Source: Euryarchaeota archaeon UBA557 (lineage in GTDB: Archaea; Thermoplasmatota; Poseidoniia; Poseidoniales; Thalassarchaeaceae). Taken from it: a DNA stretch of 64,000 nucleotides. This document shows positions 44,763 to 53,824 of this stretch, piece after piece (the stretch's first letter is position 1; the number at the start of each line of letters is the position of its first letter). Both the position numbers and the translations under genes were made by a program. The notes under the pieces were generated by a model that searched no databases, had not been told where the DNA came from, and worked only from the letters and a program-made list of their open reading frames with translations. The stretch spans positions 35,517-99,516 of the forward strand of contig DARI01000025.1 in the NCBI GenBank assembly GCA_002503285.1, given 5' to 3'.

Positions 44763-47700
44763 TCATGAACAACCAGTAGTTTCGCCGCAAGCATCACACT
44801 TTAGACAAGTCCCATTTCTTCTCATTTGGCTACTACCGCAAGATGCACAAATATCTCCGGTGTATCCCCTTTCTCTTGCTAATCTTCGTTCTTTAACTTC
44901 AATATCTTCTAAATTTGTTATTGAATCTAAAGTCATTTGTAACTCCCTCTTTTCACCTTGAGTTCGCAGAATGCCAAGATCTGTAATTTCTGGTTTACTT
45001 ATTGAGTATGGATCGAAATCGGCTTCTTCAACACTTACATGTGCTAAATCATCTCTCCCCGCATATTCAATAGCCAATTCCCTAAATATGTAGTCTACTA
45101 AACTTGAGGTCATCTTAACTCTTCCACTTCCTCCTTCAACCATCCCACTAGGTTCGAATTTTTGGAAAGTAAATACTTTTACGAAAGCTTCCAATGGTAC
45201 CCCATGCTGTAAACCAATGGAAACTGCAATTGCGAACTGATTCAACATTGCCCTCCAAGCAGCACCTTCTTTTGATGTAACGAGAATAATCTCTCCTAAC
45301 TTACCATCAGGATATTCTCCAGTAATTAAGCGTACACTGTGCCCACCAATTCTTGCTTTGATATTATCGCCCTTCTTTTTGTTTGGTAATTGTCGCCTTG
45401 TTGCGATATACTCTACCATTGATTCTGCTATTGGTCTAGCAGATGCTTCAGGAACCGGAAGCACTCTTACAACATCTTCAACCATTTTTGTTACAACCAA
45501 TTCTTCAACGTCTTCTTCCATTGCGCTGGAGTCTACTAGTTGATTCATCAATGGCTGAGAAAGTTTTGAACAGTCTCTGTAAACCGCACATGCTTTATTC
45601 ATTGTTGCGTGACTCAAATTGTATGCATCTCGTATTTCCTCTACAGTTGAGTCTGATGGCATATTTATTGTTTTTGATATAGCACCTGATATGAATGGTT
45701 GCGCTGCCGCCATCATCATAACATGCGCCTTCCAATCAATAGACCTCTGACCATATTTTCCACATGGTGTTGCACAATCAAACACAGCTAAGTGTTCATC
45801 CTTCAATCCAGGCGCGCCCTCTATCATATTATATCCAAAAACATAATCATTTGCTGTATCCGTTTCATTTGATGAGAATCCCATATGTGACAAAACATCA
45901 AAGAAAGGATTTTCATAATCAGCCTGTGTCATTCCCAATTTTTCAGTACAAAATGATTCTCCTAATATATTTGTAGAGAATGCAGAACGGATATCAAATA
46001 CATCCGCAAAACTATCTTCAATTCTTTTAACGGTGATATTATCGAATCCCAGATTTAATAATTTTTCAGCAGAAAGATGAGGGCAGTTGTTAAGTGTTTT
46101 ACTTCCAGTAATATATTGTTCAATATCACGAGTCTCTTTTTCCGAATACCCTAACCTCTTTAATGCATTTGAAACTCCTCCATTTACAATTCTCAAAGAT
46201 CCACCGCCAGCTAGAGTTTTGTATTGTACTAAAGAGAATTGAGGTTCTACGCCAGTAGTGTCTGCACCCATTACCAGGCCTATTGTTCCTGTAGGTGCTA
46301 TAACTGTAGTTTGTGCGTTTCTATATCCATGTTCTTCACCTTCTCTTAATGCCGAATCCCAAGCATTTCTAGCTGCTTCTAATAGATCTTTAGGGCATTT
46401 CTTTGAGTCAATACTCATTGGTGTGACTGATAAACCTTCATATTCATTCGCATCATTTCCGTACGCCGCTCTTCTATGATTCCTCATTACTTTAAGCATG
46501 TGCTCTTTATTTCTTTCATAATCTGGATATGGGCCTAATATTGATGCTATTTCAGCACTAGTTGCATATGATTCTCCGCACATAATTGCAGTCATAGCAC
46601 CACAAATCGCATATCCTCTTTCATCATCATACGGTATCCCCATATGCATCAATAAAGATCCAATATTGCAATACCCAAGTCCCAATGTTCGATAGTCATA
46701 CGATTTTTTAGCTATTTCAGCAGAAGGAAATTGCGCCATCAAAACACTAATTTCTAAAGTAGTAGTCCAAAGTCTTACACTATGTCTAAAATCTTCAATA
46801 TTGAATACCTGTGTATTCATATCGTAATACTTTAGGAGGTTTATACTGGCAAGATTACAAGCCGTATCATCTAAAAACATATATTCAGAACATGGATTTG
46901 AACCATTTATTTTTCCTCCTTCGGGACAAGTATGCCATTCATTTATTGTCGTATCAAACTGTACACCAGGATCAGCACACGCCCAAGCTGTATATGCTAC
47001 TTTATCCCATAGTTCGTCGGCATCGAGCACTTTGCAAGGCTCAGGTAATCTATCCTCTTCCTCAGCTTTATCTAACTCTGTTCTCCAGTATAAATTCCAT
47101 TTATCTTTATTTTCTACAGCATCCATAAATTCATTAGGAACTCTTACAGAATTATTACTATTTTGTCCTGATACAGTCATGTAAGCCTCTCCCTGCCAAT
47201 CAGTATCAAAAACATCAAAATCAACTCCTTTCCAACCCTGTTTTGCTAAATCTATGATTCTTTGAATGTGAGGTTGTGGGACACTATCTTTTATCGCTTT
47301 AACCATTGACTTTCTTAGTAGAGAATTGACCTCTTGGTCAAATCTACTGTTATCACTTTCATGATTCCAAATAGAATCCATTATTGAATTCGCATGCCTT
47401 TGAAGGATATTACTTCCTATTACAAGTGCAGAAACTTTCTCTTCTTCACTAGATTTCCAATCAATGTATTCTTCAATATCCGGGTGATCCAAATCTAATG
47501 TAACCATTTTAGCAGCTCTACGGGTAGTCCCTCCAGACTTTATTGCACCAGCAGCCCTATCTCCAATTTTTAAGAATGATAGCAAACCAGATGATTTTCC
47601 ACCACCGGATAAAGGTTCGTCTTTCCCCCTTATTCTAGAGAAATTTGAGCCTGTGCCAGAACCATACTTGAATAATAATGCTTCACGATTCCATAATCCC

Positions 47701-48398
47701 ATTATTGATCCAGTACCTCCAACTAATTCATCCGAGACAGATTGAATAAAGCAGGCATGTGGTTGGGGGTGTTCATATGCATTTATTGATAGTTCTAACT
47801 CTCCTGTAGAAGGATCAATGTAATGGTGCCCTTGTGCAGGCCCTTCTATTCCATATGCCCAATGTAGCCCGGTATTGAACCATTGAGGGCTGTTTGGAGC
47901 AGACCTTTGACTGGCAATAAGATAACACATCTCATCAAAATATGATAATGCATCTGCTTCTCTAGCAAAGTATCCATACTTCCATCCCCAATATGTCCAA
48001 GTACCAGCCAGGCGTCTAAATAAACTTCTTCCGTCTATTTCTCCCCCATACCTTTCATTTTTATCTACAGATTGAAGCTTCTCGTGATCAGGTTCACTTC
48101 TTTGAAGCCACACCGGTACTCCCTCTTCAGGTACCTTTCTGAGGTACAAAGGTACGCCGGCCTTACGTAAATATTTCTGCGCTAGTACTTTTCCCGGTAC
48201 TCCTGAAAATCCAGAAGGAAGTTTTACTCCATGTATTGATTCAGCCATAGATCCATCAGGATTTCTTATTTCAACATCCATCTCAATCCAATTGAAAGAT
48301 CCAAAAGGATCTTTTCCACTAGCAGTAAAACGTCTTTCAATGACCATCCCATTTTCTTCTTCTAGTGATGAATTATTATTTTTTATTTTAGACTGCAT
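44763..48398 (-). CDS. nrdJ: Adenosylcobalamin-dependent ribonucleotide reductase (class II)
   Basis: Makes deoxyribonucleotides using a 5'-deoxyadenosyl radical from coenzyme B12. The 1,211-residue protein has NSPQWFNTGLHWAYG, HACFIQSVSD (first redox Cys), GSGTGSNFSRIRG, NGSNPCSEYMFLDDTACN (thiyl Cys, catalytic Glu and second redox Cys) and VIAPTGTIGLVMGAD. The C-terminus ends in a Cys-rich zinc-ribbon-like tail (CASCGSSQMRRNGTCLKCDA) that would re-reduce the active site. No ATP-cone is obvious at the N-terminus. It should work with or without oxygen. The cobalamin adenosyltransferase gene at 59.3 kb could supply its cofactor. Upstream, 48399-48557 shows no clear TATA box or riboswitch. Confidence 0.97.
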   Translation of the reverse strand: MQSKIKNNNSSLEEENGMVIERRFTASGKDPFGSFNWIEMDVEIRNPDGSMAESIHGVKLPSGFSGVPGKVLAQKYLRKAGVPLYLRKVPEEGVPVWLQRSEPDHEKLQSVDKNERYGGEIDGRSLFRRLAGTWTYWGWKYGYFAREADALSYFDEMCYLIASQRSAPNSPQWFNTGLHWAYGIEGPAQGHHYIDPSTGELELSINAYEHPQPHACFIQSVSDELVGGTGSIMGLWNREALLFKYGSGTGSNFSRIRGKDEPLSGGGKSSGLLSFLKIGDRAAGAIKSGGTTRRAAKMVTLDLDHPDIEEYIDWKSSEEEKVSALVIGSNILQRHANSIMDSIWNHESDNSRFDQEVNSLLRKSMVKAIKDSVPQPHIQRIIDLAKQGWKGVDFDVFDTDWQGEAYMTVSGQNSNNSVRVPNEFMDAVENKDKWNLYWRTELDKAEEEDRLPEPCKVLDADELWDKVAYTAWACADPGVQFDTTINEWHTCPEGGKINGSNPCSEYMFLDDTACNLASINLLKYYDMNTQVFNIEDFRHSVRLWTTTLEISVLMAQFPSAEIAKKSYDYRTLGLGYCNIGSLLMHMGIPYDDERGYAICGAMTAIMCGESYATSAEIASILGPYPDYERNKEHMLKVMRNHRRAAYGNDANEYEGLSVTPMSIDSKKCPKDLLEAARNAWDSALREGEEHGYRNAQTTVIAPTGTIGLVMGADTTGVEPQFSLVQYKTLAGGGSLRIVNGGVSNALKRLGYSEKETRDIEQYITGSKTLNNCPHLSAEKLLNLGFDNITVKRIEDSFADVFDIRSAFSTNILGESFCTEKLGMTQADYENPFFDVLSHMGFSSNETDTANDYVFGYNMIEGAPGLKDEHLAVFDCATPCGKYGQRSIDWKAHVMMMAAAQPFISGAISKTINMPSDSTVEEIRDAYNLSHATMNKACAVYRDCSKLSQPLMNQLVDSSAMEEDVEELVVTKMVEDVVRVLPVPEASARPIAESMVEYIATRRQLPNKKKGDNIKARIGGHSVRLITGEYPDGKLGEIILVTSKEGAAWRAMLNQFAIAVSIGLQHGVPLEAFVKVFTFQKFEPSGMVEGGSGRVKMTSSLVDYIFRELAIEYAGRDDLAHVSVEEADFDPYSISKPEITDLGILRTQGEKRELQMTLDSITNLEDIEVKERRLARERGYTGDICASCGSSQMRRNGTCLKCDACGETTGCS

Positions 48399-48557
48399 TA
48401 TTTACCAACTCATTAATTTTCAATAGACGATTCTTAAGGTCTCACGCGTAGCGGGATTTCATCTTCTGAATGGAGGGTGTTTAATGCTTGAGGAAGAGTG
48501 CTGCCAAAATAATACCATTAACTCAATTTTAATTTATTTCTAGATTTAAAATACTAG

Positions 48558-48959
48558 CTATTTATCAGAATTATTTATTACTAATTCCCATGTTAATTTT
48601 ACTCCATAACCCGTTAACATTATTCCAACAGAACATAACTTTTCATGACTATATTCAATTATTCGCATGACTAATTCCCTTGGAACTTGACCATCAATAA
48701 TATATTTCATATTAATTTTTGTGAAAACCCGCGGAGAATCCTCAGATCTTTCTGAATCAATTTCTATATGTGCAGATTTTACATTTTTAATTCTGTCCTT
48801 AAGCCCACTTATTACATCTACAAAAGAGCATGCAGCGTGAGCATGAAGAACCATTTCCATTGGACTAGGATATTCATCACCATATATTCCAAAAGATTTT
48901 CCATTTGATGTGATGCCCTCCATCGTCAAACCTTCTACCCAACGAACCATGCCTTTCAT
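48558..48959 (-). CDS. OsmC/Ohr-family protein
   Basis: A 133-residue OsmC-fold protein. The two conserved cysteines are present, one in HAHAACSFVDVISGL (residues about 39-53) and one in HEKLCSVGIMLT (about 105-116). They form the peroxidatic and resolving pair in this family, which reduces organic hydroperoxides using thiols. The N-terminal beta-strand region (RWVEGLTMEGITSNGKSF) also fits. It is divergent from the isocitrate dehydrogenase gene with only 56 bases between. A role in oxidative-stress defence in sunlit surface water is plausible. Confidence 0.9.
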   Translation of the reverse strand: MKGMVRWVEGLTMEGITSNGKSFGIYGDEYPSPMEMVLHAHAACSFVDVISGLKDRIKNVKSAHIEIDSERSEDSPRVFTKINMKYIIDGQVPRELVMRIIEYSHEKLCSVGIMLTGYGVKLTWELVINNSDK

Positions 48960-49015
48960 ATCTACAACCTGTAAGTAACTAGGTCAAGAGGGTTGGCTTC
49001 TTGAATGACCGCTAA

Positions 49016-50263
49016 GTGGGCTATATGATGGATATGGCACAGGGAGTTAAAGTAACAATGAATGATGGGGAATTAATTGTACCCAATACGCCAATTATTC
49101 ATTATATTGAGGGAGATGGAATCGGCATAGACATCACTCCAGTTATGATTAATGTTGTAGATGCTGCAGTTAATAAGGCATATAAAAATGAAAGAAAAAT
49201 TTATTGGAGTGAAGTTTTAGCAGGCCAGAAAGCATTTGATGCAACAGGCGAATGGCTCCCTACAGACACTTTGACATCAATGCAAACGGGTCTAATTTCA
49301 ATCAAAGGACCCCTTACAACTCCTGTGGGGGGAGGAATAAGAAGTCTAAATGTAGCGCTTCGCCAAAAACTCGATCTTTATGCTTGCGTACGACCAGTTA
49401 GATGGTACGATGGAACTCCTAGTCCTGTAAAATCACCCGAAAATGTAAATATGATTATTTTTCGTGAAAATAGTGAAGATGTTTACGCCGGAATAGAATG
49501 GGAAGCAGGTAGTCCCGAAGTTCAAAAAGTAATAAATTTCTTACATGACGAAATGGGAGTTACAAAAATTAGATTTCCAGGTACAAGCGGGATTGGAATA
49601 AAACCAATTAGTAAAGAAGGAACCAAAAGAATTGTAAGAGCAGCAATAAATCATGCAATAAGCAATAATGAACGAAGTGTGACGATAGTACATAAAGGAA
49701 ATATTATGAAATTTACTGAAGGAGGGTTTAGGGACTGGGGATATCAATTAGCAAAAGATGAATTTGGAGCAACCGAGATCGATGGAGGACCATGGTGTTC
49801 AATGATTAATCCTGTAACAGGTACTGAAATAATCATAAAAGATGTTATTGCAGACGCTATGTTGCAACAAATTTTAACAAGGCCAAAGGAATACAGTGTA
49901 TTGACAACAATGAATCTAAACGGCGACTATATTTCTGATGCTCTTGCTGCTCAAGTAGGGGGAATTGGAATAGCCCCAGGTGCTAATATAAATTATGATT
50001 CTGGAATTTCAATTTTTGAGGCTACTCACGGCACTGCTCCAAAATATGAAGGCCAAGACAAAGTAAATCCTGGCTCGTTAATATTATCAGCAGAAATGAT
50101 GCTTAGGCACATGGGATGGGGCGAAGCAGCAGATTTGATAGTAAAGGGGATGGAAGGCGCAATATCGGCCAAGACAGTAACATACGACTTTGAGAGATTA
50201 ATGGATGATGCAACCTTACTGAAATGTAGTGAATTTGGTGAAGCAATGATTTTACATATGTAA
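49016..50263 (+). CDS. icd: NADP-dependent isocitrate dehydrogenase, bacterial type
   Basis: Oxidative decarboxylation of isocitrate to 2-oxoglutarate in the citric acid cycle. It has 415 residues from a GTG at 49016; ATG codons at 49025 and 49028 are alternative starts. The substrate segment GGGIRSLNVALRQKLDLYAC and the following VRPVRWYDGTPSPVK closely resemble the E. coli enzyme. The coenzyme loop GTAPKYEGQDKVNPGS keeps the Lys-Tyr pair, and KTVTYDFERLM keeps the Tyr and Arg that select NADP. The C-terminal KCSEFGEAM is also enterobacterial in style. It abuts the MMPL gene tail to tail with no spacer. Confidence 0.96.
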   Translation: MGYMMDMAQGVKVTMNDGELIVPNTPIIHYIEGDGIGIDITPVMINVVDAAVNKAYKNERKIYWSEVLAGQKAFDATGEWLPTDTLTSMQTGLISIKGPLTTPVGGGIRSLNVALRQKLDLYACVRPVRWYDGTPSPVKSPENVNMIIFRENSEDVYAGIEWEAGSPEVQKVINFLHDEMGVTKIRFPGTSGIGIKPISKEGTKRIVRAAINHAISNNERSVTIVHKGNIMKFTEGGFRDWGYQLAKDEFGATEIDGGPWCSMINPVTGTEIIIKDVIADAMLQQILTRPKEYSVLTTMNLNGDYISDALAAQVGGIGIAPGANINYDSGISIFEATHGTAPKYEGQDKVNPGSLILSAEMMLRHMGWGEAADLIVKGMEGAISAKTVTYDFERLMDDATLLKCSEFGEAMILHM

Positions 50264-52612
50264 TCATAATTCAGAATCATTTATTTCATGGCTGGATTCT
50301 TGTTGTAACCAAGATGGTGCCCACCAATTCAGTGTCCCCATTAACCTCATCGTAGATGGAACAACAAGGGCCCGGACCAATGTTGCATCTACCGCAACGC
50401 CAAGGGCAAGCATAAAACCAAATTGTTTCATTAAAGAAACCGATGAAAGGCCAAAGGCTGCAAATACTGTTATCATAACAAGAGCAGCAGATGTAATTAT
50501 ACGGCCACTTTTCTGCAAACCAGTTGCAACAGCTTTTGTATTATCATTAGTTCTTTCCCACTCCTCATGAATTCTAGATAACATCAATACCTCATAATCC
50601 ATACTTAGTCCAAATAGTATGGCAAAAATCATTACTGGAGTAGTTGGGTCTATCGGCTGTGGAGTAAAATTCAATAATTCCGAGCCATTCCCTTCTTGGA
50701 ATACCCAAACTAATACTCCAAATGATGCAGTTACTGATAAGATATTCATTATAAGGGCTTTAAACGGTAAAATTACTGATCTAACTTGTAAGAAAATTAG
50801 GATATAACTGGTTATCAGAATAAATGCTATAGCAATTGGAAGATTCTCTACCACTGCATCAAGTACATCCTGATTGTATGCTGCTAAACCTGCCACATAA
50901 ACCTCCGATTCTCCTCCAAATTGAATATCTTTTGAGTCTAAATCTCTAATTTCTTTGACGACATTTCTTGATTTTTCACTGGCTTGATCGCCATCTAAAC
51001 CTACCTGAGCAAGTATGATGCCATTAGTTCCAATTGAACTGCCCCTATGGAAGCCTCTCTGTAAATCAATGATATATTTATCCTCAGGACTTAAATCTCC
51101 ATCATTGGACGTGTCCCAAAATGTAACTACTTCATCAATAGTCATATTTACATCGAAATGAGCATAATTATAGACATAAAGAGTATTTTCTATTTCAAGA
51201 ATATCAACTGAAAAGTCATATAAACCTCTCAAATTATCCTCCGAAAATGGATTTATATCATCATTAGTTTGAAAAACTATCTGAACTGTATTAGCAATAT
51301 CTCCGGGCCACTTTTCATCAGTTATTTCCATTCCATTTCTTGCTTCATCATCCGGACTTAATGCCTTCCATGTTGTAATCCCCCATTCTGCATTTAAGAA
51401 AGGAGATCCGGCCAGCATTAAAACTATTATTGAAGGTATTAAAACCGACAAAGGACGTTCCATAACATTATTAGCAATCCATGGCCAAAATCCGCTTTCG
51501 GACTCTGTATTTACATTAGAGAATGGTATTTTAATCGCATTCACTCTTTCACCAAGAAGAGATAATATTGCAGGCAAAAGTACAATTGATGAAGTTAGTG
51601 CTACGAAAGTTGCACAGATTCCACCCCATCCCAATGAGGGTAAACCAGTATTATCAAAGAATAACATCCCCATCAATCCTGATATTACTGTCATTCCAGA
51701 GAAAAATATAGCTCTACCAGCCGTCGCACTAGTTACTGCAATCGCAGTTCTTCTATCGTGTCCACGACCCAACTCTTCTCTAAAGCGATTTACAATAAAA
51801 AGAGAATAGTCAACACTAAGACCTATTCCAAGAAGAGATACAATATTATTTGCATAAATTGTAATATCATCGAATATATATGTCAAGCCAGTAACAATTC
51901 CAATTGCTGCAACAACAGTGTAAATTCCAGTAAGTACAGGTAAACCAGCTGCAACTAAACTTCCAAATACAAATATTAATATGATCAAGGTCAAAGGTGC
52001 GGATATAATTTCTGCTTGGATTAATTCTTCTTCTAATGTGAGATCAAATGTTACATCAATCGCTAAATTTCCTGTAACCCATTTTTCCATCCCAAGAGGG
52101 GCAGACTCCGGCAAAGCAATATGTTCTATTGTATTTTTTAATAATATTTTTGCATTTTCTCTATCTAAGACTATATCTACCTTAACTCTAGACCAAGAGG
52201 AATCAACAGTACTAATTAATTCAGACCGATTTGCATCGTTTGTAAGCCAAGGATAATGAAGAATTACAGAATTTGACTCATTAAGTATCGATAATGTTTC
52301 TTTAATTACAGATTTTACCTCAGAATCATTTGATTCTTTATCAGGATGGTGGAAAAGTACGTAGAAAGATTCCTGAGCGCCTTCTTCATCCGAACTAAAA
52401 CCAAGAGATATTGCATTCCATCCATAAACAGATTCTAAATCTCCTTCACCATATCCTTCAACATATTTAGGTTCAAGTGTCATTAAACCTGCAAGTGCGG
52501 CACAAAGAAGCATAGTTAATGTTAATACAACTTTTGCATTATCATATACAAATTCTCCAATTTTATAATAGAGGCGATCTTCAAGATCCGATGGGTCCGT
52601 TGCTCCTTCCAT
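50264..52612 (-). CDS. MMPL/RND-family transporter with an EF-hand-like loop
   Basis: A 782-residue membrane protein with two repeats. Each has one helix (about 27-44 and 388-405), a large extracytoplasmic loop, then five helices (about 202-360 and 600-770). The SVDYSLFIVNRFREE and MDYEVLMLSRIHEEW motifs on the fourth helix of each half are typical of MMPL and SecDF-like exporters that use the proton gradient for lipids or small molecules. In the second loop, residues 500-511 (DTSNDGDLSPED) match a complete EF-hand calcium loop. The start is at 52612. It is divergent from an alpha/beta-hydrolase gene. Confidence 0.92.
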   Translation of the reverse strand: MEGATDPSDLEDRLYYKIGEFVYDNAKVVLTLTMLLCAALAGLMTLEPKYVEGYGEGDLESVYGWNAISLGFSSDEEGAQESFYVLFHHPDKESNDSEVKSVIKETLSILNESNSVILHYPWLTNDANRSELISTVDSSWSRVKVDIVLDRENAKILLKNTIEHIALPESAPLGMEKWVTGNLAIDVTFDLTLEEELIQAEIISAPLTLIILIFVFGSLVAAGLPVLTGIYTVVAAIGIVTGLTYIFDDITIYANNIVSLLGIGLSVDYSLFIVNRFREELGRGHDRRTAIAVTSATAGRAIFFSGMTVISGLMGMLFFDNTGLPSLGWGGICATFVALTSSIVLLPAILSLLGERVNAIKIPFSNVNTESESGFWPWIANNVMERPLSVLIPSIIVLMLAGSPFLNAEWGITTWKALSPDDEARNGMEITDEKWPGDIANTVQIVFQTNDDINPFSEDNLRGLYDFSVDILEIENTLYVYNYAHFDVNMTIDEVVTFWDTSNDGDLSPEDKYIIDLQRGFHRGSSIGTNGIILAQVGLDGDQASEKSRNVVKEIRDLDSKDIQFGGESEVYVAGLAAYNQDVLDAVVENLPIAIAFILITSYILIFLQVRSVILPFKALIMNILSVTASFGVLVWVFQEGNGSELLNFTPQPIDPTTPVMIFAILFGLSMDYEVLMLSRIHEEWERTNDNTKAVATGLQKSGRIITSAALVMITVFAAFGLSSVSLMKQFGFMLALGVAVDATLVRALVVPSTMRLMGTLNWWAPSWLQQESSHEINDSEL
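51080..51115 (-). other. EF-hand-like calcium-binding loop inside the MMPL transporter
   Basis: Codons 500-511 encode DTSNDGDLSPED, with acidic or oxygen-donating residues at loop positions 1, 3, 5, 7 and 12, Gly at 6 and Leu at 8, as in canonical EF-hands and dockerins. It lies in the second extracytoplasmic loop, exposed to calcium-rich seawater. Confidence 0.6.
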
Positions 52613-52667
52613 GGCCGCGCCTAATTCTCCGGTATTTCAAATTTTGATTATTTAGTCCTCCCTTAGT

Positions 52668-52681
52668 GTAATAAAAATTAC
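52668..52681. repeat. 14-base inverted repeat GTAAT-N4-ATTAC
   Basis: GTAAT-AAAA-ATTAC lies in the divergent region between the MMPL transporter and the hydrolase. The same arms with the same spacing occur at 3785-3798 (GTAAT-ATCG-ATTAC), in the purL/ferredoxin divergent region. Two intergenic copies hint at a shared site, but in AT-rich DNA chance is a fair explanation. Confidence 0.3.
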
Positions 52682-52769
52682 TTAATGTTAGCATTCATAC
52701 ATGTTGTAATCAATATCACTATGTTATTTATGTAACCATTCTCCTTAAGTTTATTGAGGGGTTAGTTTT

Positions 52770-53813
52770 TTGAATTATTTAAATCAAAATAAAAAATCCG
52801 AAGTATCTAAGTTTAGGGCAGCAGTGTATGAAAAAACACCAAAACCTCTTTTACTCAGTAAACCTAAGATTTTGACCGCCTTGATAATATTACAAATTAT
52901 ATCCATAATTATTTTTCCAGTTTGGCGCACTTATCGTATTACTTGGTTTTTATTAGGAATATCAATACCAATTTCAGGTTGGCTATTTATGAGGTGGAGA
53001 ATATATTCATCTGTATTCATTACTCCTCCCAGAACTGTAACCAAACTCACAGATAATCGTTGGAAAACATTCAATTTCAAAGGATGGGGTAAGGAGAATC
53101 TAAAGGCACAATTTTTAGAATCTGAAACCAAAAGTAAAGATGTTATTTTGTATCTCCATGGATATAATTCTACACTTGGAAGGGGCGAATCTAGGTGCCA
53201 ACACATGAATTCAATGGGCCTAAATGTCCTAAGCCTAGACCAAAGAGGATTTGGTGAACAAAAAGGAAAATATGAATGGACTATCTTGAAAGTAGTAGCA
53301 GATATTGAACTATTATTAGCACAAACTCCTGAGATAATAGGATTCAAACCTGAGAAACTTTGGATATATGGGCATTCTATGGGTGGATTTTTGACAATTA
53401 GACTATCCTCATTTAGTTCAGATTGGTGGGGAGATTCCCTAAAAGGTGTGATTTTAGAATCTCCAGCTACCTCTTTCCCACTTATAATAGAAAAAAAATT
53501 ACCTGGCAGGGCCATTATGGCAAATCCTTGGGTAAGACACATACTTAGAAGAGAGTATCAACGCATTCACCCCGATCTTAATGTTGGATATTCTAATGCT
53601 CAAATACCATTTTGGGGAGTTCCTAAAGTCCCCATTCTTGTCATTCAGGCAGAACAAGATGAGACTTTAGGAATTGAACATTTTAATCTTTTAAAGGAAC
53701 ATTTTAGTGATATTGCTGAAATACATATTGTATCTGATATGCCACACACATCAAGAGTTGACGTATTAAAAAGAAGAGAAATATTAGAAAATTGGATAAA
53801 TAATAAAAAATAA
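52770..53813 (+). CDS. Membrane-anchored alpha/beta-hydrolase
   Basis: A 347-residue protein starting at TTG 52770, after a GAGGGG about 11 bases upstream. Two hydrophobic helices at residues about 33-51 and 58-73 (TALIILQIISIIIF and WFLLGISIPISGWLF) anchor it. The hydrolase domain follows: VILYLHGYNSTLGRG (oxyanion region), IYGHSMGGFLTI (Ser nucleophile near residue 205), VIQAEQDETLG (Asp) and SDMPHTSRVDV (His). The fold and motifs resemble ABHD12/17-like serine hydrolases that act on lipids or acylated proteins. The substrate is unknown. Confidence 0.85.
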   Translation: MNYLNQNKKSEVSKFRAAVYEKTPKPLLLSKPKILTALIILQIISIIIFPVWRTYRITWFLLGISIPISGWLFMRWRIYSSVFITPPRTVTKLTDNRWKTFNFKGWGKENLKAQFLESETKSKDVILYLHGYNSTLGRGESRCQHMNSMGLNVLSLDQRGFGEQKGKYEWTILKVVADIELLLAQTPEIIGFKPEKLWIYGHSMGGFLTIRLSSFSSDWWGDSLKGVILESPATSFPLIIEKKLPGRAIMANPWVRHILRREYQRIHPDLNVGYSNAQIPFWGVPKVPILVIQAEQDETLGIEHFNLLKEHFSDIAEIHIVSDMPHTSRVDVLKRREILENWINNKK

Positions 53814-53824
53814 ATTATTAGAAA

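Noticed and set aside
46891..46901. GGATTTGAACC, like the complement of a tRNA T loop
   Set aside because: It lies inside the RNR coding sequence at a conserved segment and no acceptor or anticodon stem can be formed around it.
48399..48557. A cobalamin riboswitch upstream of the class II RNR
   Set aside because: I could not find a B12-box-like core or paired stems in this stretch; such riboswitches are also rare in archaea.
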